Assembly (NCBI GenBank): GCA_002731875.1
Contig: PCCY01000021.1
Span: 713,678 to 777,677 of the forward strand
DNA from: Roseobacter sp.
Lineage (GTDB): Bacteria; Pseudomonadota; Alphaproteobacteria; Rhodobacterales; Rhodobacteraceae
DNA: 64,000 nucleotides
Direction: 5' to 3'
Of this stretch, positions 26,082-35,101 are shown piece after piece. Numbering within the stretch: the first letter of the stretch is position 1; the number at the start of each line of letters is the position of its first letter. Position numbers and translations under genes: made by a program. The notes beneath the pieces were generated by a model that saw only the letters and a list, made by a program, of their open reading frames with translations, had not been told where the DNA came from and ran no database searches.

Positions 26082-27749
26082 TTAGCCTCCCAGTTTCACG
26101 TTATCGATGCCGACAATTTTGTCGTAGGCATAGTAGAGACCCAGAACAACGGCGAGCAGGATTGCCCCGAGAGCTGCCGCGAGCCCCCAATTCAGAGAGC
26201 TGGAGATGTGGTATGCGATGCGGTTCGAGATAAAGGTCCCTGTGGTCCCGCCGACAATCTCGGGTGTGATGTAATAGCCGATCGACAGGATGAACACGAG
26301 GATCGATCCCGCACCGATGCCGGGCACGGATTGCGGAAAATATACCCGCCAGAAAGCGGTCCAATTGGTGGCCCCCAGCGATTTGGCCGCACGCAGATAA
26401 CTTGGCGGAATTGTTTGCATGACCGAATAAAGCGGCAGGATCATGAACGGGAGCAGGATGTGTGTCATTGCGATGATCGTGCCGGTCTGGTTGTTGATCA
26501 ATGCCAGGCGGCTATCGTCGGCGACGATACCCAACCAAACAAGCGTGTCATTCACCACGCCTTGCTGTTGCAACATGACTTTCCACGCCGATGTGCGCAC
26601 CAGAAGCGATGTCCAGAAGGGTAGCAATACAAGTATCATCAGCAGATTGGCGGTGCGCGCCGGTAAATTCGCCAGTATCCAGCCGACCGGGTATCCCAAA
26701 AGTATGCAGCTGAGTGTAATGACTGTAGACATGAACAACGTGCGTAAAAACAGCGTGGCATAGATGCGCTGGTTTTCAGGCCGCAATTCCGGGCCGTTTT
26801 CAGACTTCTGCATGTCCACGGCGTTCAGAAAGTAACCGTTTGTAAATCGTGGACTATAGGCGCGGATGGTATCCCAGATGGGCATCTTCAACCAGTCCTT
26901 GTCGATATCGCCAAAGGCCGCCTTGTAATCCACGGTTTCGAAGTTGGCTGCGGCGGCTTTGGCCTCGGAGAGCTCAGCCGCACCCGGGCCGGTATAGGTG
27001 TCAATCCGGGCGGCGTTCGCGCCTGTCAAATCATCGTAGAAAGCGGAGTAGATAAGCTCCCACGGGTCTTTCTTGTACAGATTACTGTTTTTTTCGTTTT
27101 GGGTGAAATCAGCGAAAATCTGATAGAAGGCTGCGGTCTGGGGTAATATTTCAGCGATCTGAGCACGTATCTCGAAGGGGGGCTGGGCCTGACCGGAAGC
27201 TTTCTTCCAGCTTTTGATCTCGGCCAACCACGCGTCGGACCCAAGAATGTCATTCCAGTTTTCGCCTTTTTTCCAAAAAGCGTTCATGTCCTCGAATTGG
27301 TCTTGATAGACTTCGCCGATGTCGCCAACCCCACGACCGGATTTGCGGAAAAGCGACGATGCGCCGGTGAGTTCGTAGTTCAGCCGTGACCCAAGCCGGG
27401 TGTGTAACTTACGTTCCTGGGCAATGAAGATGTCTTGGTAGAGTGCTTTGAAGACAGGCGTGTCCGGGACGTTGCCACTTTCGCTGTCCCAGGTTTCAAG
27501 TATCGCAGTCGTGCGCGGAAGCGTATCTTGGACGATCTCGTTTTCGACCGAACGGAAAAGCATGTCGGCGATCGGGGCGATGAAAGTTATCAAGATGAAG
27601 ATCAGAAGGGGTGCGATCAACAGCAGGGCGCTCATCTTTTGGCGTCGCAGCGCGCGTCGGAGGCTACGCTTGAGCGGCGTGCCATCAGCCGCCAGCATTG
27701 GGCCTGATTTTTCGCCTGGAATATTCGTTGCGTCGACTGTGTCGCTCAT
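26082..27749 (-). CDS. ABC transporter permease, PotB-like, with large periplasmic insertion
   Basis: 555 residues, nearly twice the PotB length. TM1 is at about 40-62 (ALLLIAPLLIFILITFIAPI). About 260 mostly polar residues follow before TM2 near 335 (FMSTVITLSCILLGYPVGWI), so a soluble, Trp/Tyr/Asp-rich segment (FYQIFADFTQNEKNSN, SAFYDDLTGANAARIDTYTG) should lie in the periplasm. The permease core and EAA loop (AAKSLGATNWTAFWRVYFPQ) are intact. The insertion may contact the binding protein or cargo. The partner permease also carries an extension. Confidence 0.88.
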   Translation of the reverse strand: MSDTVDATNIPGEKSGPMLAADGTPLKRSLRRALRRQKMSALLLIAPLLIFILITFIAPIADMLFRSVENEIVQDTLPRTTAILETWDSESGNVPDTPVFKALYQDIFIAQERKLHTRLGSRLNYELTGASSLFRKSGRGVGDIGEVYQDQFEDMNAFWKKGENWNDILGSDAWLAEIKSWKKASGQAQPPFEIRAQIAEILPQTAAFYQIFADFTQNEKNSNLYKKDPWELIYSAFYDDLTGANAARIDTYTGPGAAELSEAKAAAANFETVDYKAAFGDIDKDWLKMPIWDTIRAYSPRFTNGYFLNAVDMQKSENGPELRPENQRIYATLFLRTLFMSTVITLSCILLGYPVGWILANLPARTANLLMILVLLPFWTSLLVRTSAWKVMLQQQGVVNDTLVWLGIVADDSRLALINNQTGTIIAMTHILLPFMILPLYSVMQTIPPSYLRAAKSLGATNWTAFWRVYFPQSVPGIGAGSILVFILSIGYYITPEIVGGTTGTFISNRIAYHISSSLNWGLAAALGAILLAVVLGLYYAYDKIVGIDNVKLGG

Positions 27750-27807
27750 ATCGGCCCCATGGGATTAGGTCGGTGTGGAAGTCTGGAAAGGGAGTGCACA
27801 AAAGGCG

Positions 27808-27832
27808 GGAAGGGGCCTGTGTGGCCCCCTCC
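27808..27832 (-). terminator. Intercistronic hairpin between binding-protein and permease genes
   Basis: On minus, GGAGGGGGCC pairs with GGCCCCTTCC (one wobble) around ACACA, followed by CGCCTTTTG. It begins 15 bases after the binding-protein stop. Such hairpins partly stop transcription or protect the upstream mRNA, favouring binding-protein excess. Confidence 0.6.
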
Positions 27833-27847
27833 AAACGGTTTAGTGGT

Positions 27848-28963
27848 TTATTGTGCCAACCAAGCCTGGAACTTCGCGTCGATATCATCGCGATAATCTG
27901 CCCAGAACTCGTAGTTGTACAAGAATGTGTTCGCCGCATTCTTGGGGTCTGTGGGCATGTGGGGTGCCATGTCGATGCCAAGATCAGCGTGCTTGCCGAC
28001 CATAGGAGCCGAGGACAGACGTGCAGGGCCATAGCTGATATACTGCGATTGATCCGCCAGACGCTGTGTGTCGGTGGCGAATTTCACGAAGTCTTTTACG
28101 CGTGCCAAGCGATCTGCTGGCAAGCCCGCAGGAATGATCCAACCGTCAAGGTCAAACACCTGCGCGTCCCAAAGCATCGCAACGGGTTGCTTTTGCTCTT
28201 CGATAACGCTGAAAAGACGCCCGTTATAAGTGGAGCCCATCACGACTTCGCCGTCGGCCAGAAGCTGAGGAGTGTCAGCACCGGCAGACCACCAGATTAC
28301 GCTGTCCTTGATGGTATCGAGCTTGGCCAAGGCTTTTTCCTGACCTTCAGGTGTCGCTAGAACGTCGTAGACTTCATCTTTTGGCACGCCGTCGCACAGC
28401 AGTGCCCATTCCATGTTGTTGATCGGACGCTTTTCAAGCGCGCGCTTGCCTGGGTAGGCTTCCAGATCGAACACGTCGCAGATTTTTCTCGGTGGTGTGT
28501 CACCAACCATATCTGTGCGGTAGCCGAACGTAGTCGAATACACGATCTGCGGGATGAAACAATCGCTGACCAGCAGGTCGCCGAAATCTTCGGATGCGGG
28601 CGTTCCGTCAGGTGCCGCTGCGAGCAGCTCGTCGGCGTCGATTTCCATTGCCAAGCCTTCGTCGCACAGACGAATTGCATCGGCCGCCACGACGTCAACA
28701 AGATCCCAGGTGATGTTGCCCGCTTCGTTCATCGCACGCAGCTTGGCGACCGCTTCGTTGGAGCTTTCGTCCCACACGCCGGTCACGCCAGGGTTGTTCT
28801 TAAGGTAAGGCTGAAGATAAGCCTTGTCTTGGCTGGCTTGGTATGCGCCACCCCAGGAAACGAGTGTCATCTCATTCGCCATATTACCGTGAGCGTCGGC
28901 AAGTGCGAACGTACCCGCGCCGATAAGCGCTGACGTCGCGAGAAGTGTTGTGGTAAATTTCAT
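27848..28963 (-). CDS. ABC transporter extracellular solute-binding protein (PotD/PotF-like)
   Basis: 371 residues from the ATG at 28963 (GGGAG before it). Signal peptide cleaved after about residue 23 (AGTFALADAHG). The mature protein begins EMTLVSWGGAYQASQDKAYL, followed by AKLRAMNEAGNITWDLVDVV, a periplasmic binding fold of the spermidine/putrescine cluster; QIVYSTTFGYRTD and LDGWIIPAGLPADRLARVKD are conserved parts. Aromatic residues for amine binding cannot be assigned safely. Flanked by hairpins on both sides within the operon. Confidence 0.9.
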   Translation of the reverse strand: MKFTTTLLATSALIGAGTFALADAHGNMANEMTLVSWGGAYQASQDKAYLQPYLKNNPGVTGVWDESSNEAVAKLRAMNEAGNITWDLVDVVAADAIRLCDEGLAMEIDADELLAAAPDGTPASEDFGDLLVSDCFIPQIVYSTTFGYRTDMVGDTPPRKICDVFDLEAYPGKRALEKRPINNMEWALLCDGVPKDEVYDVLATPEGQEKALAKLDTIKDSVIWWSAGADTPQLLADGEVVMGSTYNGRLFSVIEEQKQPVAMLWDAQVFDLDGWIIPAGLPADRLARVKDFVKFATDTQRLADQSQYISYGPARLSSAPMVGKHADLGIDMAPHMPTDPKNAANTFLYNYEFWADYRDDIDAKFQAWLAQ

Positions 28964-28999
28964 ACAGTAGTCTCCCAATTATATGCCCGTGTGGGTCTT

Positions 29000-29031
29000 G
29001 AGGCTGTGATATCGGGCTTAATCACAGCCTC
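29000..29031 (-). repeat. Perfect 11-bp inverted repeat upstream of the binding-protein gene
   Basis: GAGGCTGTGAT and ATCACAGCCTC flank a 10-base loop. It lies in the 112-base gap between the ATPase and binding-protein genes, 37 bases before the binding-protein ATG. There is no T-run on minus, so it is more likely an mRNA-stabilising hairpin or operator than a terminator. A smaller dyad CCGCC/GGCGG lies at 29040-29057. Confidence 0.6.
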
Positions 29032-29075
29032 GTGCTATACCGCCGATCGTTGGGCGGTGATCCGTCGCCTGACGC

Positions 29076-30176
29076 CTAGGCGTCCAGCGCACGGCAATCT
29101 TCTGCGAGCCAGCCGATTTCTATTTGCTGACCTGGCTGCAAGCGCACTTGATCAGGTGCGTTGCGTGTCTTGATAATAAAGTTGTCCGTACCGGCGACAC
29201 GCAGGCGCGTGCGGAAAATGTCGCCCATATAAACAAATTCAAGCACTTCGGCCTTAAGAGTATGCGCGCCTTCCGGCATCCGGTCCTTGTTGAACTCAAC
29301 CCGCTCGGGGCGGATCGAAACACGGGTGCGTTCACCGGCCTGTGTCACGTTGATCGGCTTTGCCTCGATCATACCGCCGCCGTCCAGTTGAACCAGACAC
29401 GTGCCGCCTTTGATCTCTTTCACCACACCTTCCAGGGTGTTGTTTTCACCGATGAACTGCGCAACAAAGCTGTTTTCCGGTTCTTCGTAAAGCTGATCCG
29501 GCGGGGCAAGTTGCTGGATCCGGCCGTTCTCGAACACGGCCACCCGATCTGACATGGTCAGCGCTTCGGTTTGGTCGTGGGTGACGTATACCACTGTAAT
29601 TCCCAATTCGTGGGCAAGGTGTGTGATTTCAAATTGCAGGGTTTCGCGAAGCTGCTTGTCAAGCGCACCAAGTGGTTCGTCCATCAACACCAGTTCGGGT
29701 TCGAAAACCAAGGCGCGGGCCAACGCGACGCGCTGCTGTTGCCCCCCGGATAGCTGCGCAGGGCGGCGACCACCGAAATCACCCATCTGCACGCGATCGA
29801 GCGCCGTCTTGACCTTTTGCTCACGCACGGATTTCCCGATTTTGCGAACCTCAAGCGGAAAGGCGAGGTTTTCGGCAACGGTCATGTGCGGGAACAGCGC
29901 ATAGTTCTGGAAGACCATGCCGATGCCGCGTTTGTGCGGCGGGATGTTGTTGATCGACTTGCCATCAAGACGGATGTCGCCGTGGGTGGCCGTTTCAAAA
30001 CCGGCAAGCATCATCAGGCAGGTCGTTTTGCCTGATCCTGATGGGCCTAGCATTGTGAGAAATTCGCCCTTGGGCATAGACAGGTTCAGGTCTTTTACAA
30101 CAAGATTTTCACCGTCATAACTTTTTTGCACGCGTTCGAATTCGACAAACGCACTTGTTGCTGAAGTATCTGCCAA
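29076..30176 (-). CDS. ABC transporter ATP-binding protein (PotA-like)
   Basis: 366 residues. Walker A GPSGSGKTT near 45, Q-loop MVFQNYALFPHMTVAENLAF, signature LSGGQQQRVALARAL, Walker B LVLMDEPLGALDKQLRE, switch histidine YVTHDQTEALTMSD. A C-terminal TOBE domain follows from about 285 (RTRVSIRPERVEFN, EFVYMGDIFRTRLRV). Cytoplasmic motor of the first Pot-type importer and the promoter-proximal gene of that operon. Divergent from the M24 hydrolase gene with a 248-base gap. Confidence 0.93.
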   Translation of the reverse strand: MADTSATSAFVEFERVQKSYDGENLVVKDLNLSMPKGEFLTMLGPSGSGKTTCLMMLAGFETATHGDIRLDGKSINNIPPHKRGIGMVFQNYALFPHMTVAENLAFPLEVRKIGKSVREQKVKTALDRVQMGDFGGRRPAQLSGGQQQRVALARALVFEPELVLMDEPLGALDKQLRETLQFEITHLAHELGITVVYVTHDQTEALTMSDRVAVFENGRIQQLAPPDQLYEEPENSFVAQFIGENNTLEGVVKEIKGGTCLVQLDGGGMIEAKPINVTQAGERTRVSIRPERVEFNKDRMPEGAHTLKAEVLEFVYMGDIFRTRLRVAGTDNFIIKTRNAPDQVRLQPGQQIEIGWLAEDCRALDA

Positions 30177-30424
30177 AAGTTGGCTCCCCGTTGGTTGTGA
30201 CGTTATTGCGCCCTCATTGACCCAAAGTTAAAGCGGGGTGGCTTGTTGTTTGCAACCAATTAACGACAGTTTTGGGCAGAACGCGCCAATTGCGGGAAGA
30301 AAATCGGTATTTATTAAATATTCAGTTTATTTGCCCGCTATCTAAGCAGTATCAGTTTCGGTATTCGTTTGCTCGTCGCCCAAAGTTGACGCACTCTGGC
30401 CTGAATGACCCTAGGACAACTATA

Positions 30425-31606
30425 ATGCCTGCACTAGATTTGCCGTTCTCCTCCGCAGAATATGACCGCCGACTGGATCTGGTTCGTGCCGAAATGGCCG
30501 ATCGTGGGTTGGACGCGCTGTTTGTTACGGACCCAAGTAACCAAGCCTGGTTAACAGGATATGACGGTTGGTCATTTTATGTGCACCAAGGCGTGATCGT
30601 GCTCCCCGACGCGGAGCCGATATGGTGGGGGCGCAATCAAGACACCAACGGTGCCTTGCGCACTGTCTGGATGACCGCCGATTCGGTTCGCGGCTATGCC
30701 GATGGCTTTGTACAGGCGACCGACAAGCACCCCATGCAGGATCTGGCTGTACATCTGGCGGCTGCCGGGGTCGAGGCGGGTCGTATAGGCGTGGAGATGG
30801 ATAACTATTACTATTCCGCCAAGGCTCACGCGGCACTTGTTGCGAGTTTGCCAAAGGCCCAGTTGGTCGATGCGACGGCCCTGGTAAACTGGAAGCGCGC
30901 GGTGAAGTCGGAACCCGAGCTGGCGTTCATGCGCAAGGCGGCTCTTATTTCCGAAAAGATCGTGGACGGCCTGCTGGAAAGAGTGGAGCCTGGTGTCCCC
31001 AAGAACGAGATCGTCGCAGAGATATACCGCGATGCGATTCGAGGTGTTGATGGGGCATGGGGCGATTATCCGGCAATCGTGCCATTGCTGCCCTCCGGGT
31101 CCGATGCGGCTGCACCGCACCTTACCTGGGACGGACGGCCTTTCGCCACCGGCGAGGCAACATTCTTTGAAATATCCGGGTGTTATCGCCGCTATCACGC
31201 GCCATTTTGCCGGACGCTGTTTCTGGGGACACCTCCTGATTTTCTGAAACGCGCCGAAGCGGCGCTGGTCGAAGGGATGGAAGCAGGGTTGGAAATTGCC
31301 CGCGCCGGAAACCGTGCGTGCGATATAGCCAATGCATTGGCCGCGCCATTGGAAAAGGCCGGCATCGAAAGGGGCGCACGCTGTGGGTATCCAATCGGCC
31401 TCAGCTATCCACCGGATTGGGGCGAGCGGACAATTTCTCTCCGTGCTGAGGACGAAACCGTGCTTGAACCGAACATGACATTTCACTTTATGCCCGGTCT
31501 TTGGATGAAGGATTGGGGTATCGAGATCACGGAGAGCATTCGGATCAGACAAGACGGAGCCGCCGAGACATTTTGCAATCGCCCACGTAAAATGTTTGTT
31601 AAATGA
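30425..31606 (+). CDS. M24-family hydrolase, ectoine hydrolase (DoeA/EutD)-like
   Basis: 393 residues from ATG 30425 (AGGA 9 bases upstream); an open frame of 51 more codons lacks likeness. Creatinase-type N-terminal domain (LDALFVTDPSNQAWLTGYDG) and pita-bread C-terminal domain. Strong DoeA-like segments: GDYPAIVPLLPSGSD, PHLTWDGRPF, EISGCYRRYHAPFCRTLFLG, GYPIGLSYPPDWGERTISLR and WMKDWGIEITESI. DoeA opens the ectoine ring to N-acetyl-diaminobutyrate. The next gene, an ArgE-type deacetylase, overlaps it by 4 bases (ATGA). The known DoeB partner and the EutBC genes are not in the window, so the substrate may be ectoine or an analogue. The 248-base upstream gap is AT-rich with no hairpin I trust. 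Confidence 0.82.
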   Translation: MPALDLPFSSAEYDRRLDLVRAEMADRGLDALFVTDPSNQAWLTGYDGWSFYVHQGVIVLPDAEPIWWGRNQDTNGALRTVWMTADSVRGYADGFVQATDKHPMQDLAVHLAAAGVEAGRIGVEMDNYYYSAKAHAALVASLPKAQLVDATALVNWKRAVKSEPELAFMRKAALISEKIVDGLLERVEPGVPKNEIVAEIYRDAIRGVDGAWGDYPAIVPLLPSGSDAAAPHLTWDGRPFATGEATFFEISGCYRRYHAPFCRTLFLGTPPDFLKRAEAALVEGMEAGLEIARAGNRACDIANALAAPLEKAGIERGARCGYPIGLSYPPDWGERTISLRAEDETVLEPNMTFHFMPGLWMKDWGIEITESIRIRQDGAAETFCNRPRKMFVK

Positions 31607-32757
31607 CCCTACAGGCGACTGTTGATCTACTGGAACGGCTGATCGCTTACCCGACAGTTTCCACTGATAGCAACCTGGAGCTGATCCTCGACCTTTCGGG
31701 GCGAATGCAATCGCTGGGTGCCCGAACGCATATCTTTGGCGACGAGACAGGCACCAAGGCGACGCTTTTCGCTTCGCTGGGGCCAGACGAGCCTGGGGGA
31801 ATTTTGCTGTCGGGGCATTCGGACGTGGTCCCTGTAACGGATCAGGACTGGACCAGCGACCCGTTCGAGATGCGCCGGGCTGATGGGCTTCTTTACGGTC
31901 GCGGCACCTGCGACATGAAGGGGTTCATCGCCGCGTCTATCGTCATGGCGGAGCGATATGCGGCAATGCCTCTTAAGCGACCTGTTCATTTTGCCTTTAC
32001 CTATGATGAAGAGACCGGATGTCTGGGCGCACAGGCGTTGATACCTGAGCTGAACAGGCTGGGTATCAAGCCCGATATCGCGATCATCGGAGAGCCGACG
32101 GAGATGCGCGTCATCGAAGGCCACAAAGGATGCTGTGAATATACCACCCGCTTTGAAGGGCTGGAGGGGCACGGGTCCTCGCCCGAGCTAGGTGTGAACG
32201 CGGCGGAATACGCGGTGCGGTATGTGACACGGCTTATGGAACTGCGCGGCGACTTGCGCGCGCGTACTCCCATAGGCAGCCGGTTCGACCCGCCTTATAC
32301 CACGATCAACATCGGCCGGGTCCAAGGTGGCCACGCACATAATGTCATCGTCGGCAAAGCCGAAGTGGATTGGGAATTCCGACCAGTTCAAGACAGCGAT
32401 ATGCGCTTTGTGAAATCAGCGATGGAGGCGTTCGTGACGGATGAGCTGTTGCCTCAGATGCGCGCCGTATATCCACAGGCTGATATCGCAATGGAAACCG
32501 TGGGTGAAGTGCCGGGCCTGGAGCCGATGACCGAGAATGCGGCCCGTGATTTGATGGCGACGCTGCTTGGCGCGAATTCTGCCGGAGTGGTGCCGTTTGG
32601 CACCGAAGCCGGCCTGTTTCAACAAATGGGAATGGATGTCATCCTTTGTGGGCCAGGGTCCATTGCGCAGGCCCACAAGCCGGATGAATTCGTCAGCCTT
32701 GATCAGCTGGAAATGTGCCTGGGGATGCTGGAAAGGCTTGGCGACAGATTGGTGTAG
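31603..32757 (+). CDS. Acetylornithine deacetylase (ArgE)-like M20 amidohydrolase
   Basis: 384 residues. Metal ligands in LLSGHSDVVPVTDQDW (H72, D74) and YGRGTCDMKGFIAAS, catalytic glutamate in YDEETGCLGAQAL, GEPTEMRVIEGHKG, and GTEAGLFQQMGMDVILCGPG with the C-terminal HKPDEFV; this is the ArgE subgroup. It would remove an N-acetyl group. Coupling to the DoeA-like hydrolase suggests it deacetylates that enzyme's product, for example N-acetyl-diaminobutyrate, rather than serving arginine synthesis. Convergent with the transaminase. Confidence 0.87.
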   Translation: MTLQATVDLLERLIAYPTVSTDSNLELILDLSGRMQSLGARTHIFGDETGTKATLFASLGPDEPGGILLSGHSDVVPVTDQDWTSDPFEMRRADGLLYGRGTCDMKGFIAASIVMAERYAAMPLKRPVHFAFTYDEETGCLGAQALIPELNRLGIKPDIAIIGEPTEMRVIEGHKGCCEYTTRFEGLEGHGSSPELGVNAAEYAVRYVTRLMELRGDLRARTPIGSRFDPPYTTINIGRVQGGHAHNVIVGKAEVDWEFRPVQDSDMRFVKSAMEAFVTDELLPQMRAVYPQADIAMETVGEVPGLEPMTENAARDLMATLLGANSAGVVPFGTEAGLFQQMGMDVILCGPGSIAQAHKPDEFVSLDQLEMCLGMLERLGDRLV

Positions 32758-32787
32758 CGGCACGATCGCAGACCGTGCCGCAGACGC

Positions 32788-34218
32788 TTAGCCCAAAGGC
32801 GTTTCATGATCATGGGCATGATCTTCGGCGGCCTTGAGCAGATCATCTTCCTTGAGCGCTTTATAAGTTTCATCCAGCGCCTTGGTCGCACGGGTCATGA
32901 ATACCTTGATTTCTTCGGGGGTAATGACCAAGGGCGGAGAGATGATCATCCGGTCGCCGACGTGGCGCATCACCAAATCGTTGGCGAAACACCGTTCACG
33001 GCAGATGTATCCTACAACACCCGCATCGCCCGCGAACTTTGACCGGGTCTCCTTGCGGGGTGACAGCGGCAAGGACGCCATCAGGCCTGCGACGTTTGCA
33101 GTGCCGACCAATGGATGTTCAGCCAGCTTAGACAAGCCTTCCCTCAACGCCGGTCCGGCCACGTTGTTGACGTGATCCAATATGTTTTCGTCTTGAAGGA
33201 TGCGAAGATTTTCCAAAGCGACAGCTGCACATACCGGGTGGCCAGAATACGTATAGCCATGGTTGAATTCGCCGCTGTTGATCACATGGGCAATTTCGTC
33301 ACATACGATCGATCCGCCAATGGGTTGATAACCGGAGCTCAGACCCTTTGCGATGGTCATGATATGAGGGGTAATACCAACGGTTTGCGAACCGAACCAG
33401 TTGCCGGTCCGCCCAAACCCACAAATGACTTCATCCGCGATAATCAGCACATCATACTTGTCGCAAATTCGCTGGATCTCGGGCCAATACGTGCTGGGTG
33501 GTATGATAACGCCACCGGCACCCTGAATGGGTTCTCCAATGAACGCGGCAACCTTGTCGGGCCCAAGTTCGAGTATTTTCGCCTCAAGCTCTTGTGCTCG
33601 GGACAGGCCGAATTCTTCGGGGGTCTGATCACCACCTTCAGCCCACCAGTCGGGTTGATTGATGTGGTGAATCCCGGGGATCGGCAGGCCCCCCTGTTCG
33701 TGCATATAAGTCATCCCACCCAACGACCCCGACCCCATTGACGACCCGTGATAGGCATTCTTGCGGCTGATGAAATGTGATTTCTCGGGTTTGCCTTTCA
33801 TCGCCCAATAGGTGCGCACCATTCGAATGTTCGTGTCATTCGCCTCGGAACCCGAACCGGCAAAGAAGACATGATTCAGATCGCCGGGGGCAAGGCTGGC
33901 GATTTCCTTGGCCAAGGCAAGCGCAGGCACATGCGTTGTCATGAAGAAGGTGTTGTAATAGTTCAGTTCCAACATCTGCCGTGCGGCGACATCGGCCATC
34001 TCTTGTCGGCCATAACCGATATTGACGCACCATAGCCCGGCCATGCCATCGAGAATTTGGTTACCTTCGCTATCGGTCAGATAGACGCCCTTCCCCCCGG
34101 TAATGATGCGTGCACCTTTATGGGCCAGTTCATCATTGGTCGTGAAGGGGTGCATATGGTGGGCGGCGTCCAATGCTTGAAGCTCGGCTGTAGGCATATG
34201 GTTGGTGATATGGGACAT
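32788..34218 (-). CDS. Class III aminotransferase, putrescine/omega-amine type (SpuC-like)
   Basis: 476 residues. Fold type I PLP enzyme; K291 in HIMTIAKGLSSGYQP is the Schiff-base lysine and D262 in ADEVICGFGRTGNW binds the pyridine nitrogen. FFAGSGSEANDTNIRMVRTY and the N-terminal HHMHPFTTNDELAHKGARII are typical of putrescine- or omega-amino acid:pyruvate transaminases. The C-terminal 20 residues (AAEDHAHDHETPLG) are His/Asp-rich. Adjacent to a GntR regulator and a PotF-type importer, so putrescine or a related diamine is the likely donor. A TGATCAAATTA motif lies 46 bases before its start. Confidence 0.88.
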   Translation of the reverse strand: MSHITNHMPTAELQALDAAHHMHPFTTNDELAHKGARIITGGKGVYLTDSEGNQILDGMAGLWCVNIGYGRQEMADVAARQMLELNYYNTFFMTTHVPALALAKEIASLAPGDLNHVFFAGSGSEANDTNIRMVRTYWAMKGKPEKSHFISRKNAYHGSSMGSGSLGGMTYMHEQGGLPIPGIHHINQPDWWAEGGDQTPEEFGLSRAQELEAKILELGPDKVAAFIGEPIQGAGGVIIPPSTYWPEIQRICDKYDVLIIADEVICGFGRTGNWFGSQTVGITPHIMTIAKGLSSGYQPIGGSIVCDEIAHVINSGEFNHGYTYSGHPVCAAVALENLRILQDENILDHVNNVAGPALREGLSKLAEHPLVGTANVAGLMASLPLSPRKETRSKFAGDAGVVGYICRERCFANDLVMRHVGDRMIISPPLVITPEEIKVFMTRATKALDETYKALKEDDLLKAAEDHAHDHETPLG

Positions 34219-34263
34219 GAAGGAGCACCTAAAATTACTGCGAAATTTGTAGAGGCTAGAATA

Positions 34264-34274
34264 TGATCAAATTA
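34264..34274. promoter_or_regulatory. Candidate GntR operator, copy 1
   Basis: TGATCAAATTA, identical to 35103-35113. It lies upstream of the transaminase start in the 112-base gap below the GntR gene. The core TGATCA is palindromic, as usual for GntR-type sites. Confidence 0.45.
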
Positions 34275-34330
34275 TGCAGAGTCAATCGAATCGCGCCTGT
34301 TCCGTGATCCGTTGGTCAGTGTCGTTCGCC

Positions 34331-35011
34331 TTAAAGCGATGCCCGTATCTGACGCATCCCCTGCGCCACGTCTTCTTCCATCGCCGCCGCCGCCGCCACA
34401 TCATCATTCGCCTCAAACGCGGCAAGCAGGTCGGCATGTTTGTCGGGCAGGTTCAGGGTCCCAAAGCGCCCGCACACCACACGGAGTGAGGGACCAAACA
34501 ACAGCCAAAGCCGATCGACGCTTTCAGCCATTATCGGCGCATCGGCACAACGGTATACCTCGTTGTGAAACCGGTAATTATGCGTGAGGTAGTCCCCGAT
34601 ATTGCCGCCGGAAATGGCATCGTTCAACGCTGAGTCGATCTGAACCAACCTTGCAAGAAACGTAGGGGTCATCCGAACGGCGGCACGGCGTGCAAGCTCC
34701 CCTTCAAGGTGTTTACGCATAAAACCCATTTCTTTGACGCCGGCCTGCGTGAGAACGGGAACGGACACTCGCCTGTTGCCCTGATGGACCAACGCACCCT
34801 CCGCTATCAACCGGCGCAGCGCTTCGCGGACAGGGGTCATTCCTGCGCTGAGTGTGGCAGCAAGGCCCTGTATCGTGACAGGTTGACCGGGTGCCAGATC
34901 GCCGAACAAAATGCATGCGCGCAAGCGTTCATAGACATGTTGGTGTGCGGGCACCTTGGGGGAAATATCGGGGACCTGTTGAGAGCTAATGGTGGTGTCA
35001 TTAAGGATCAT
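34331..35011 (-). CDS. GntR family transcriptional regulator (FadR/FCD type)
   Basis: 226 residues from ATG 35011; a TTG at 35038 would add nine. N-terminal winged helix-turn-helix at about 20-85 (HVYERLRACILFGDLAPGQP, LAATLSAGMTPVREALRRLI). C-terminal FCD ligand domain, with candidate metal-binding or ligand residues in FMRKHLEGELARRA and LTHNYRFHNEVYRCAD. Placed between the transaminase (same strand) and the divergent PotF-type importer. It probably represses both in the absence of an amine or its breakdown product. The C-terminus AAAAAMEEDVAQGMRQI is low in complexity. Confidence 0.9.
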   Translation of the reverse strand: MILNDTTISSQQVPDISPKVPAHQHVYERLRACILFGDLAPGQPVTIQGLAATLSAGMTPVREALRRLIAEGALVHQGNRRVSVPVLTQAGVKEMGFMRKHLEGELARRAAVRMTPTFLARLVQIDSALNDAISGGNIGDYLTHNYRFHNEVYRCADAPIMAESVDRLWLLFGPSLRVVCGRFGTLNLPDKHADLLAAFEANDDVAAAAAMEEDVAQGMRQIRASL

Positions 35012-35043
35012 CGGATCTGCCCAAATTGTGTACAGCAATCATT

Positions 35044-35064
35044 GCATGCGCGGCATACGCATGC
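35044..35064. promoter_or_regulatory. Inverted repeat in the GntR-potF-like intergenic region
   Basis: GCATGCG and CGCATGC form perfect 7-bp arms around CGGCATA, midway between the divergent starts of the GntR and binding-protein genes. It may be an operator for autoregulation. Confidence 0.4.
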
Positions 35065-35101
35065 CTATTTTTATAAATCATCTTGTCGCAAGACGCAAAA
35101 C

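Noticed and set aside
30222..30392. Direct repeat CCCAAAGTT at 30222 and 30379 as a regulatory pair
   Set aside because: Only nine bases are identical, they are 150 bases apart and not placed symmetrically to either divergent start.
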